Source: Halomonas sp. 'Soap Lake #6' (GTDB lineage Bacteria > Pseudomonadota > Gammaproteobacteria > Pseudomonadales > Halomonadaceae). From it: DNA of 64,000 nucleotides. Made by a program: the position numbers and the translations under genes. The stretch spans positions 3,844,001 to 3,908,000 of the forward strand of contig NZ_CP020469.1 of the NCBI RefSeq assembly GCF_003031405.1, given 5' to 3'. Below the pieces are notes generated by a model. The model had not been told where the DNA came from. It did no database searches and saw only the letters and a list, made by a program, of their open reading frames with translations. How positions within the stretch are numbered: the stretch's first letter is position 1; every line of letters begins with the position of its first letter. Below are positions 27,734 through 35,772 of this stretch, piece after piece.

Positions 27734-27807
27734 CGATTTAGTCCCTCAGATTGCAGCTGTTAGATGTTGGCTGCTCGTTTGCTTGGTAAGCATTCTGGCT
27801 TCAATAA

Positions 27808-27824
27808 ATATCGCACAGCAAAAC
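27808..27824 (+). promoter_or_regulatory. IclR-type operator, copy 5 (alpha/beta hydrolase)
   Basis: Sequence ATATCGCACAGCAAAAC. Its centre (27816) is 45 bp before the TATGCT box at 27861-27866. It lies between the truncated thioesterase and the hydrolase. Confidence 0.6.
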
Positions 27825-27860
27825 CAAATTCCAAATATTTTCTTTCATGACAGCTTCCCG

Positions 27861-27866
27861 TATGCT
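27861..27866 (+). promoter_or_regulatory. -10 box of the hydrolase promoter
   Basis: TATGCT, conserved in the second copy of this control region. The -35 position is poor (TTTTCT), which would fit dependence on an activator. Confidence 0.5.
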
Positions 27867-27927
27867 CAAGATATGGCGCCATATCGGCGTCAATAACGAG
27901 CCCCCTTCCATAACAAAGGAAAGCAGC

Positions 27928-29049
27928 ATGCCCAAGATCAGCGCAGAGCGAATTCTTCCTTCTTCGCCAACACTAAGTATCCACAAGACACACAAGCAAG
28001 CAGCGAGGAAAGCGCTTATGCGTACATGCTCCGCCATCGCGATATCAACAGCATGTATCGTCATCTGGTCTAGTCATGCCCAGGCCAGCAACTTCAATGA
28101 TGAACGCTGGACATTGTCGAGCGGCGCCGCCGGTGAGGTTGTGCGTTTTCAAAGCGCTGACCCAGCAACGCGCCACGACATGATCGCTGGCAACATAGGG
28201 GAATCGATTGACCTTGAAGGCCAGTTATATCTCCCAGACGGTGATGGTCCCCATTCAGTCGTGGTCTTCATCCCCGGTAGCACCGGTGTTCGGCCAGGCC
28301 AGGACGTGCTCCACGTCGAGAGGTTAATGGCACACGGTATCGGTTCTTTCGTAGTTGATCCGTTCGGTCCCCGAGGTTTGGAAAGCACCGTGGACGACCA
28401 GTATCGGCTAAGCTGGGCAGCCACCATCTACGACACGTTCGCCGCCTACAATTACCTGGCGCAACGCGATGATGTCGACGTCGAATCCCTTGGGGCCATT
28501 GGGTTCAGCCGTGGTGGTTATGCGGTACTACAGGCCGCAATGCGCCAGTTCGCCGATCCGATTCTTGGCGAAGGAGCTGGTTTCCGCGCAATATTTTCTG
28601 CCTACCCATGGTGTGGTTCACAGTTTAGGTATCCCAATGTCGGCGACTCGTACCTGCGTATCCTCATGGGCGACCAGGATGATTGGGTGTCGCCAATCCA
28701 ATGCCAAGCCTACGAGAATGCCATCGCACAGCACACTGACCGCTCCTCCATGCGCTTGGTGCCAGGCGCAGCACACTCATTCGACCGCACGAACCAAGGG
28801 ATGATCGAGCTACCTGATGCGGTGAAAGCAACGCGCTTCCCGATCATGTACCTCAACGACGAGGGCGTGATGTTCGATTACCGTCATGAGGAATACCGGC
28901 AGGAATACGCGGATGAGTTCCCTGAGCACATCAGAGAGTCCAAACTCTGGGATATCGGAGCTAGCTTCGGATCCACCCCTGAACTAGCGGAGGAGTTTGC
29001 TCAGGACATGGAGACTTTCTTCGTCGAAACCCTTAAGAGCGAGTCGTAA
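27928..29049 (+). CDS. Exported alpha/beta hydrolase (dienelactone hydrolase-like)
   Basis: A 373-residue protein with a probable signal peptide ending HAQA (mature from SNFNDERW). The nucleophile elbow GFSRGG puts Ser at about residue 194, with Asp in MGDQDDW and His in GAAHSFDR. It uses serine, unlike the cysteine of classical dienelactone hydrolases. It may release the transported acid from an ester or lactone in the periplasm. ATG 27928 matches the start position of the duplicated control region, but ATG 28018 (GAGGAAAG, 343 residues) gives a more normal signal peptide and is a serious alternative. Confidence 0.82.
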   Translation: MPKISAERILPSSPTLSIHKTHKQAARKALMRTCSAIAISTACIVIWSSHAQASNFNDERWTLSSGAAGEVVRFQSADPATRHDMIAGNIGESIDLEGQLYLPDGDGPHSVVVFIPGSTGVRPGQDVLHVERLMAHGIGSFVVDPFGPRGLESTVDDQYRLSWAATIYDTFAAYNYLAQRDDVDVESLGAIGFSRGGYAVLQAAMRQFADPILGEGAGFRAIFSAYPWCGSQFRYPNVGDSYLRILMGDQDDWVSPIQCQAYENAIAQHTDRSSMRLVPGAAHSFDRTNQGMIELPDAVKATRFPIMYLNDEGVMFDYRHEEYRQEYADEFPEHIRESKLWDIGASFGSTPELAEEFAQDMETFFVETLKSES

Positions 29050-29070
29050 GCTCACGATAGGCGATGCTTC

Positions 29071-29100
29071 TGGCACCTACCATGGCCATGGTAGGCGCCA
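29071..29100 (+). terminator. Palindromic hairpin after the hydrolase gene
   Basis: A 30-base element with perfect inner symmetry CCTACCATGG/CCATGGTAGG and outer TGGC/GCCA, 22 bases after the stop. It probably ends hydrolase transcription before the next promoter. Confidence 0.6.
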
Positions 29101-29126
29101 GTTTGCTTGACAGAGCCACCTCAAAT

Positions 29127-29143
29127 ATACCGCATAGCGGAAT
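29127..29143 (+). promoter_or_regulatory. IclR-type operator, copy 6 (FadB-like gene)
   Basis: Sequence ATACCGCATAGCGGAAT. Its centre (29135) is 46 bp before the TATGCT box at 29181-29186. Confidence 0.7.
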
Positions 29144-29180
29144 CCAATTCCAAATATTGCTATTTTGCAAAAACTTCGCG

Positions 29181-29186
29181 TATGCT
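29181..29186 (+). promoter_or_regulatory. -10 box of the FadB-like promoter
   Basis: TATGCT with a weak -35 (TTGCTA, 18-base spacer). Box and surroundings are conserved with the hydrolase promoter. Confidence 0.5.
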
Positions 29187-29250
29187 CAAAACATGACGCC
29201 ATTTTGGCGTAGATGAACAAACCCCATTATGCATAACAAAGGAAGGCATC

Positions 29251-31344
29251 ATGTCTGAGGTCGTGAGTTATTCCCGTAAGGGTCAGGTAGGCATCATTTC
29301 GGTCAACTACCCTCCTGTTAACGCTCTTGGTCAGGCCGTGCGTAGCGGCCTGTTAGAGGCCGTGAAGCAAGGGCAAGCTGATGATGAGACCGAGGCGCTA
29401 CTACTGGTCTGCGAGGGTCGCACCTTCATCGCCGGTGCTGATATCCGCGAATTCAGCAAGCCACGTCAGGAACCCAGCCTGCCGGACGTTATTGAAGCTT
29501 TCGAGAACAGCACCAAGCCAATCATTGCCGCCCTGCATGGCACTGCTCTGGGCGGTGGACTTGAGCTGGCCATGGGCTGCCACTACCGTGTCGCGCTACC
29601 CAGTGCCAAGGTGGGTCTACCCGAAGTAAAGCTGGGCCTATTACCAGGGGCGGGAGGCACTCAGCGTCTACCACGCCTGTGCGGGGCCCAAAAGGCACTG
29701 GAGATGATCACCAGCGGTGATTTCCTCTCCGCCAGCGAAGCCTTGGAGCACGGTATCGTCGACGCAGTAACGGAGAGTAGCGATATCGCCGCTGAAGGGT
29801 TGGCCTATACCGAACAGGCCATCACCAAGGGCTGGCCAGTCCGCCGCGTACGCGACCTCGAAGGCAAGCTGGAAACCGGCCGAGACAGTGACGTTTTCGA
29901 GCGATTTCGCACTACCCTGCAACAGCGCGCACGCAACCTGTTCTCCCCATTCAAGTGCGTGGATGCCGTGGAGGCTGCCTTCCAGCTGCCCTTCGAGGAA
30001 GGGCTGAAACGTGAACGGGAGCTATTCCTCGCCTGCATGGAGTCTCCCCAACGCGCAGGCCTGGTTCACGCCTTCTTTTCCGAGCGTGACGTCGCCAAAG
30101 TGCCGGACCTTCCCGCCGATACCCCAGTGCGCGACATCCAGCGGGTCGGTATCATCGGCGCTGGCACCATGGGCGGCGGCATCGCCATGAATTTCGCCAA
30201 TGTAGGCATCCCGGTATGCCTGCTCGAAGCCCAGCAGGAGGCGCTGGATCGAGGCATAGCGATGATCCGCCATAACTACGAGAACAGCGCTCGGAAGGGC
30301 CGCCTCACTACCACTCAAGTCGAAGAGCGCATGGCGTTGATTGAGCCAACTCTGAGCTACAGCGCTCTAGCCGACGTCGACTTGGTGATCGAGGCGGTGT
30401 TCGAAGACATGGCAATCAAGAAGCAGATCTTCTCCCGCCTTGATGAAGTATGTAAGCCTGGGGCGATTCTCGCTTCCAATACCTCAACCCTGAGCATCGA
30501 CGAGATCGCCTCAACGACCCGACGTCCTGAAGACGTGGTCGGCATGCACTTCTTTAGCCCGGCCAACGTTATGAAGCTGCTTGAGAACGTGCGCGGTGAG
30601 AAGACCTCCGACGAGGTCAAGGCTACTGTTATGGCTATCGCCAAGCGCATCAAGAAAGTCGGTGTGCTGGTGGGCAACTGCTACGGTTTTGTCGGCAACC
30701 GCATGCTCCATCGCCGCGGCGCCGAAGCGATCCAACTGGTCAACGATGGCGCCACGCCCCAGCAGGTCGATAAGGTGCTGACCGATTTCGGCTTCCCCAT
30801 GGGCCAGTTCGCCATGTCAGACCTAGCGGGTATTGACGTGGGCTACCGCATCCGCCAGGAGCGACGCAAAGCAGGCGAGGAGGTGCCTCCGACCTGGATG
30901 GACAAGCTGGCTGAACAGGGCCGTTTTGGCCAGAAGACCCAGGCTGGCACCTATCGCTACGAGGAAGGCAGTCGTAAGCCGATCCCAGATCCAGAGGTCG
31001 AAACCCTGATTCGCCAGTTCCGTGAGGAACAGGGCATCACGGCCCGCACCATCGATGACCTGGAAATTCTCGAACGCTGCCTGTACGTGATGATCAACGA
31101 GGGGGCCAAAATCCTTGAGGAAGGCATCGCCACCCGCGCCCTGGATATCGACATTACCTGGATCTACGGCTATGGCTTCCCTGCCTACCGTGGCGGCCCC
31201 ATGTTTTGGGCCGACCAACAGGGGCTTGAGCAGATTCTGGACGGCATTCGCCGCTTCCATGCTCAGCCAGGTGGAGAGCAGTGGCGCCCTGCACCACTGC
31301 TTGAGCGGCTGGTTGCCGAGGGCAAACGCTTCGCCGAACTCTAA
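29251..31344 (+). CDS. FadB/FadJ-like fusion: enoyl-CoA hydratase and 3-hydroxyacyl-CoA dehydrogenase
   Basis: Bifunctional beta-oxidation enzyme of 697 residues. The N-terminal crotonase domain (about 1-190) has [24 protein letters not shown] and the catalytic Glu in [15 protein letters not shown]. The dehydrogenase part has the NAD motif [13 protein letters not shown] (about 298-310) and catalytic His near 433 in [10 protein letters not shown], followed by two C-terminal helical domains. AAAGGAAGG precedes ATG 29251. It is followed after 80 bases by a thiolase, so both should be one unit completing hydration, oxidation and cleavage of the CoA ester. Confidence 0.95.
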   Translation: MSEVVSYSRKGQVGIISVNYPPVNALGQAVRSGLLEAVKQGQADDETEALLLVCEGRTFIAGADIREFSKPRQEPSLPDVIEAFENSTKPIIAALHGTALGGGLELAMGCHYRVALPSAKVGLPEVKLGLLPGAGGTQRLPRLCGAQKALEMITSGDFLSASEALEHGIVDAVTESSDIAAEGLAYTEQAITKGWPVRRVRDLEGKLETGRDSDVFERFRTTLQQRARNLFSPFKCVDAVEAAFQLPFEEGLKRERELFLACMESPQRAGLVHAFFSERDVAKVPDLPADTPVRDIQRVGIIGAGTMGGGIAMNFANVGIPVCLLEAQQEALDRGIAMIRHNYENSARKGRLTTTQVEERMALIEPTLSYSALADVDLVIEAVFEDMAIKKQIFSRLDEVCKPGAILASNTSTLSIDEIASTTRRPEDVVGMHFFSPANVMKLLENVRGEKTSDEVKATVMAIAKRIKKVGVLVGNCYGFVGNRMLHRRGAEAIQLVNDGATPQQVDKVLTDFGFPMGQFAMSDLAGIDVGYRIRQERRKAGEEVPPTWMDKLAEQGRFGQKTQAGTYRYEEGSRKPIPDPEVETLIRQFREEQGITARTIDDLEILERCLYVMINEGAKILEEGIATRALDIDITWIYGYGFPAYRGGPMFWADQQGLEQILDGIRRFHAQPGGEQWRPAPLLERLVAEGKRFAEL

Positions 31345-31424
31345 GCCGACCGGGCACTCGTTTTCACTGCCCAGCTTACTCGCTTGGCACCTTTCTGTTA
31401 TTACTCTTGTTAAGGAAACACCCC

Positions 31425-32609
31425 ATGTCTGACGCCGTTATCGTCTCCACCGCCCGCACTGGGCTCGGCAAATCCTACCGTGGTGCGCTGAACAACACCC
31501 ATAGCGTCGACCTCGCTGGCCACGTGATCCAGCACGCTGTACAGCGCGCTGGAATCGACCCCAGTGTGGTCGAGGACGTCATCCTCGGCGCCACCTTCCA
31601 TGAAGGTCCTCAGGGTAAAAACATGGCCCGCTTGGCTGCCATTCGTGCTGGCCTGCCAACTACCACCGCAGGACTCTCGATTAATCGCTTCTGCAGTTCG
31701 GGCCTGCAGGCCATCGCCCTGGCCGCCCAGCGCATCCAATCCGAAAAGGTCCCGGCGATGGTCGCGGGTGGGGTTGAATCAATCAGTCTGGTGCAGAACG
31801 ACAAGCTTAACCAGTTTCGGGCCAGCAACGAGTGGTTGATGAAGCACAAGCCCGAACTCTACCTTTCGATGATCGAGACGGCGGATATCGTGGCGAAGCG
31901 CTACGCTATTAGCCGCGAGGCCCAGGATGAGTACGCCCTCGCCAGTCAGCAACGCACTGCCGCAGCGCAGGAAGCCGGCCGCTTCGCTGACGAAATCGTG
32001 CCCTTCACTACCACCATGTTGGTGAAGGACAAGGAGAGTGGTGATATCAGCAAACGTGATGTCACCCTGGAACGCGACGAGTGCAATCGTCCCGGCACGA
32101 CCCTAGAAGGCCTGGCCAGCCTAGAGCCGGTACGCGGCCCTGACCAGTTCGTTACCGCCGGTAATGCCAGCCAGCTCTCAGATGGCGCCTCGGTGTGCGT
32201 AGTCATGGACGGCACCTACGCCCAGCGCCACAACATCGAACCGATGGGCATCTTTCGCGGCTTTGCAGTGGCCGGCTGTGAACCGGACGAAATGGGCATC
32301 GGCCCCGTCTATGCCATTCCCCGCCTACTTAAGCGTCAGGGCCTGAGCATGGATGACATCGACCTTTGGGAGCTCAACGAAGCCTTCGCCTCTCAGGTAG
32401 TTTACTGCCGCGACAAGCTAGGCATCCCCATGGAAAAGCTCAATGTCAACGGCGGCTCTATTTCCATCGGCCACCCCTACGGAGTCTCCGGCGCACGCCT
32501 CACCGGCCATGCACTGATCGAAGGCAAACGACGCGGCGCCAAGTACGTGGTAGTGACCATGTGTATCGGCGGTGGTCAGGGGGCAGCAGGCCTATTCGAA
32601 GTTGTGTGA
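31425..32609 (+). CDS. Thiolase (acetyl-CoA acyltransferase)
   Basis: Thiolase-family enzyme of 394 residues that cleaves 3-oxoacyl-CoA to acetyl-CoA and a shortened acyl-CoA. The nucleophile is Cys90 in NRFCSSGLQ. Other active-site parts are [18 protein letters not shown] and the second Cys in [11 protein letters not shown] 31425 follows AAGGAAACA; the TTG at 31407 is not needed. The last codons and the stop lie within a 15-bp tandem duplication. Confidence 0.95.
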   Translation: MSDAVIVSTARTGLGKSYRGALNNTHSVDLAGHVIQHAVQRAGIDPSVVEDVILGATFHEGPQGKNMARLAAIRAGLPTTTAGLSINRFCSSGLQAIALAAQRIQSEKVPAMVAGGVESISLVQNDKLNQFRASNEWLMKHKPELYLSMIETADIVAKRYAISREAQDEYALASQQRTAAAQEAGRFADEIVPFTTTMLVKDKESGDISKRDVTLERDECNRPGTTLEGLASLEPVRGPDQFVTAGNASQLSDGASVCVVMDGTYAQRHNIEPMGIFRGFAVAGCEPDEMGIGPVYAIPRLLKRQGLSMDDIDLWELNEAFASQVVYCRDKLGIPMEKLNVNGGSISIGHPYGVSGARLTGHALIEGKRRGAKYVVVTMCIGGGQGAAGLFEVV

Positions 32610-32630
32610 CGCAACGTTGTGTGACGCAAC
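32601..32630 (+). repeat. 15-bp tandem duplication over the thiolase stop codon
   Basis: GTTGTGTGACGCAAC occurs twice without a gap. The first copy contains the last two codons and TGA, the second repeats them after the gene. Confidence 0.95.
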
Positions 32631-32661
32631 TTTGAAGTTCTAAAGTCTCATTAAGGGCCGG

Positions 32662-32715
32662 GAACGGGGCGCCCGGCCTGCCATTGACAGCGATGGCAGA
32701 TCGGGCGCCCCGTTC
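32662..32715. terminator. Large bidirectional hairpin
   Basis: Perfect 14-bp arms GAACGGGGCGCCCG / CGGGCGCCCCGTTC enclose a second 7-bp stem CTGCCAT/ATGGCAG. It lies between the convergent thiolase and nitronate-monooxygenase-like genes and should end both transcripts. Confidence 0.8.
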
Positions 32716-32719
32716 AGAT

Positions 32720-32759
32720 AACAATCAGACCGAGAACAATCAGACCGAGAACAATCAGA
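32720..32759 (-). repeat. 15-bp tandem repeat over the end of the flavoprotein gene
   Basis: AACAATCAGACCGAG occurs twice completely and once partly. The partial copy contains the stop codon of the minus-strand gene. Confidence 0.92.
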
Positions 32760-33711
32760 GCACCAGGCGCTCCCGGGCCGCACGATAGTCGCGCTCCAGC
32801 TCATCGACGATATCGGCAACACTCTGCAGGGCGTCGATCCCGCCTACCCCCTGGCCAGCCCCCCAGATATCCCGCCACGCCTTAGGCTTGCTACCACCAG
32901 AAGAACCATAGCGCATCTGTTGCTTATCCCCCGATGGTAGTGCATCCGGGTCGAGACCCGCTCGCTCAATGCTGGCTCGCAGGTAGTTGCCATGAACTCC
33001 AGTGAAGAGATCACTGTAGACAATATCGCCCGCCTGGGACTCGATAACCATCTGCTTGTAGGGCGCTACCGCATTGGCCTCATGGCTAGCGATGAAGCGA
33101 GTCCCCATGTAGGCCAGATCGGCACCCATTGCCTGGACCGCCAGGATCTGCTCGCCACGGCTGAGGGTTCCAGCCAACGCCAGCGGCCCGTCGTAGTGGC
33201 GTCGCACCTCACTCACAAAGGCGAAGGGATTCAAGCGACCGCCATGGCCACCGGCTCCGTTGCAGACCAGGATCAGGCCATCCACGCCACAGGAGAGCGC
33301 CTTACGAGCATGGCGCAGGGTGGTCACGTCATGAAAGACTTTCCCACCATAAGCATGCACCCGTTCCACAACTCGATCAGGCGCATGCAGGCTGGTAATC
33401 ACCAGAGGCACTCGAAACTCGGCGCAGAGCGCTAGATCATGGTCCAGGCGATCGTTGGTGGGGTGCACGATCAAATTGACCGCGAAGGGCGCTACCTTGC
33501 GGTCGGGATGCGCCGCACGATCAGCCTCGAGCTCCTCAGTAATGCGAGCTAGCCAGACCGCCAGTTGGTCGGCAGGTCGGGCATTGAGGGCCGGGAAAGC
33601 GCCAATGATGCCAGCGCGGCACTGGGCTAACACCAGCTCAGGCCCAGAAAGGATGAACATTGGCGAGCCGATCACCGGCAAGGTCAGGGAATCTTCGAAA
33701 ATATCCAGCAT
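32755..33711 (-). CDS. Nitronate monooxygenase-like FMN protein (2-nitropropane dioxygenase family)
   Basis: TIM-barrel FMN protein of 318 residues. Family features are GSPMFILSGPELV at the N-terminus, VNLIVHPTNDRLD, the flavin-phosphate region GLILVCNGAGGHGG and late AGQGVGGID. Members oxidise nitronates, but many relatives in acyl-CoA pathways have other or unknown reactions and some reduce enoyl groups. Its place in the block suggests a role on a CoA intermediate or removal of a toxic by-product. It is the last unit of the block, with operator copy 7 upstream. Confidence 0.88.
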   Translation of the reverse strand: MLDIFEDSLTLPVIGSPMFILSGPELVLAQCRAGIIGAFPALNARPADQLAVWLARITEELEADRAAHPDRKVAPFAVNLIVHPTNDRLDHDLALCAEFRVPLVITSLHAPDRVVERVHAYGGKVFHDVTTLRHARKALSCGVDGLILVCNGAGGHGGRLNPFAFVSEVRRHYDGPLALAGTLSRGEQILAVQAMGADLAYMGTRFIASHEANAVAPYKQMVIESQAGDIVYSDLFTGVHGNYLRASIERAGLDPDALPSGDKQQMRYGSSGGSKPKAWRDIWGAGQGVGGIDALQSVADIVDELERDYRAARERLVL

Positions 33712-33968
33712 GACTTACTCCGGGTAGCAAAAGGTCTCATGGACCTAGTTGGGATAAGGTATGACGAAGCGAACTGCCCTGCCGCCGAGACGATAGGGAT
33801 AGGGACAAAGATGGGCATCAGAAGTCGTACCTAGCCGTGGCATTACCCGAGGCGTCCGACTCCAGGCAAGTGCGCAAATAGCCTGGGGATACTGCGCAGC
33901 GTACCGGCCCAAAAATTCTGCTAGGCACTCTTACATGACCACATACCTTAGTCAATATTCAAAACCGA

Positions 33969-33985
33969 GTTCCGCAATACAAAAC
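33969..33985 (-). promoter_or_regulatory. IclR-type operator, copy 7 (flavoprotein gene)
   Basis: Sequence GTTCCGCAATACAAAAC, 258 bp upstream of the flavoprotein start. It differs from copy 3 by one base. Confidence 0.6.
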
Positions 33986-34161
33986 ACACCATAAACTAAT
34001 GGCACTAAAATCAACAAACGTCTTCGCTGTTTTGTTAAAGCGTACTGGAGCAATCAGGTACTCGGATATTCCTAGCCTTCTGTCCCCAGAGACAGTACTT
34101 GGCTGGGTAATCTCATAACGTAAAATAGGCGCTGCCAACGAACAGCGCTCGGGGAGGCCCT

Positions 34162-34188
34162 ATACACCCACCATGTTGGTAGGTGTAT
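34162..34188 (-). terminator. Stem-loop after urtE
   Basis: ATACACCcACCA and TGGTaGGTGTAT pair with one mismatch around a TGT loop, about 40 bases after the urtE stop. No T tract follows. Confidence 0.55.
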
Positions 34189-34228
34189 GGGAGAGATGTA
34201 TGGGAAGAGAGGGGGGGAGGATGAAGAT

Positions 34229-34936
34229 TTAAACCGTCAGGTGCTGCTTGATCAGCTCATTGGAAAGCTCGCTGATAGAGCCTTTGGCGACAGGGCGACC
34301 ACGATCCATAATCACAAAGCGGTCGGCGTACTTGCGGGCGAAGGGTAGCTTCTGCTCTACAAGTAACACCGTCAGGCCATCCTCTTTGATCAGCTGGCGA
34401 ATCACCTGGCCGATTTGTGCCACGATATTGGGCTGAATGCCCTCCCCCGGTTCATCGAGAATCAGCAGTTTCGGCTCGATCACAAGGGCTCGGCCAATGG
34501 CCAACTGCTGTTGCTGCCCGCCGGAGAGATCGCCACCCCGGCGGTGCTTCATCTCTTTAAGTACTGGGAATAGTTCGTAGATACGCTCGGGGATTTTTTT
34601 CAGCCCGTCGCTACGGGCGGCAAGTCCTGTGCGCAGGTTCTCTTCCACCGTCAGTAGTGGAAATATCTGCCGCCCCTGGGGTACAAAACCAATCCCTAAG
34701 CGCGAACGTGCTTCAACGGCTTTTTTGGTCAGCTCGATCTCGCCACCACTACTCTGGTAGCGCAGCTGGCCGCTTTTCACCGCCACTTCGCCCATAATGG
34801 CCTTCATTAACGTCGTTTTACCCACGCCGTTACGGCCCATAACACAGGTACACTGGCCTTCGGGAACGTCAAGATCCAAATCCCAGAGAGTGTGGCTTTC
34901 ACCGTAGAACTGGTTAAGTTTTTCAATCGCAAGCAT
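34229..34936 (-). CDS. urtE: Urea ABC transporter ATPase UrtE
   Basis: Second ATPase of the high-affinity urea importer, 235 residues, LivF type. It has Walker A GRNGVGKTT, signature LSGGQQQQLAIGRAL and Walker B LLILDEPGEGIQPNI, with the GEGIQPNI form characteristic of UrtE. The start overlaps the urtD stop. It is the last urt gene; a urease gene would commonly follow, but here the catabolic block does. Confidence 0.96.
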   Translation of the reverse strand: MLAIEKLNQFYGESHTLWDLDLDVPEGQCTCVMGRNGVGKTTLMKAIMGEVAVKSGQLRYQSSGGEIELTKKAVEARSRLGIGFVPQGRQIFPLLTVEENLRTGLAARSDGLKKIPERIYELFPVLKEMKHRRGGDLSGGQQQQLAIGRALVIEPKLLILDEPGEGIQPNIVAQIGQVIRQLIKEDGLTVLLVEQKLPFARKYADRFVIMDRGRPVAKGSISELSNELIKQHLTV

Positions 34937-35772
34937 CAGGCGGCCTCCTCGTCATCAGCGCCCAGGTAGACCTCGACCACTTTGGGGTCACTGGCAACCT
35001 GATCCATAGTGCCTTCTGCCAACACGCTGCCCTGGTGGAGTACCGTTACTTGGCGGGCAATCGAACGCACAAAGCCCATATCATGCTCCACCACCACCAC
35101 AGACTGCTTCCCAGCGAGCCCCGTGAGGAGTTCGGCGGTGCGCTCCATCTCTTGCTCGGTCATACCCGCCACGGGTTCATCCACCAGCAGTAGGCGCGGG
35201 CGCTGCATTAATAGCATGCCGATCTCTAACCACTGCTTTTGACCATGAGAAAGAATACCTGCGAGCTGATGGCGAAGTGCAGCCAAACCGATGGTTTGCA
35301 GCACTTCATCGATGCGGTCTTTAATCTCGCCGGTCATACGAGCGGTAAGCGTAGGAAAGATACGCTTGTCCGCCGCCATGGCCAGCTCCAGGTTTTCAAA
35401 CACCGAGAGCGCTTCAAACACGGTAGGTTTTTGAAACTTGCGACCAATACCCAGGCTGGCGATTTCCGGCTCGTTCATTTGCAGCAGGTTATGGCGGCTA
35501 CCAAACCATACGCTACCGCTGTTGGGTCGGGTTTTGCCGGTAATGATATCCATCATGGTGGTTTTACCGGCCCCATTAGGGCCGATAATGCAGCGTAGCT
35601 CGCCGTCATCAATGGTTAGATTCAGGTTATTAATCGCCTTGAACCCATCAAAGCTCACCGTGACATCTTCCAGGTACAGAATGGGGCCATGGCGTACATC
35701 CACCGGCGAAGCCTGCGGCGCCATAAAGTCGAACACCCGGTCACGCTGGGAGAGTGATTGCAGAAAACTCAT
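34936..35772 (-). CDS. urtD: Urea ABC transporter ATPase UrtD
   Basis: LivG-type ATPase of 278 residues with an N-terminal extension. Walker A is GPNGAGKTT, followed by MMDIITGKTRP; the signature region reads LSHGQKQWLEIGMLL, the HGQKQWLEI form being typical for UrtD. Walker B is LLLVDEPVAGMT. Start and stop overlap urtC and urtE respectively. Confidence 0.96.
   Translation of the reverse strand: MSFLQSLSQRDRVFDFMAPQASPVDVRHGPILYLEDVTVSFDGFKAINNLNLTIDDGELRCIIGPNGAGKTTMMDIITGKTRPNSGSVWFGSRHNLLQMNEPEIASLGIGRKFQKPTVFEALSVFENLELAMAADKRIFPTLTARMTGEIKDRIDEVLQTIGLAALRHQLAGILSHGQKQWLEIGMLLMQRPRLLLVDEPVAGMTEQEMERTAELLTGLAGKQSVVVVEHDMGFVRSIARQVTVLHQGSVLAEGTMDQVASDPKVVEVYLGADDEEAA

Larger units (their letters stand above)
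27803..27930 (+). repeat. Duplicated control region, copy A (before the alpha/beta hydrolase)
   Basis: About 130 bp that aligns with 29122-29253. Shared blocks in order are the operator, CCAAATTCC/CCAATTCC plus AAATATT, CGTATGCTCAA, a GGCGCC-type palindrome against an ACGCCA/TGGCGT stem, CCATAACAAAGGAA/GCATAACAAAGGAA, and the start codon. Confidence 0.85.
29122..29253 (+). repeat. Duplicated control region, copy B (before the FadB-like gene)
   Basis: Counterpart of 27803-27930 with the same order of elements. Differences are spread along its length, so the duplication is not recent. Confidence 0.85.
33712..34228. other. Intergenic region at the catabolic block / urt border
   Basis: This 517-base stretch holds operator copy 7, a small inverted repeat GCGCTG/CAGCGC (about 34129-34148) and the urt hairpin at 34162. 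I see no gene and no transposon end, although a block border would be expected here. Confidence 0.6.
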
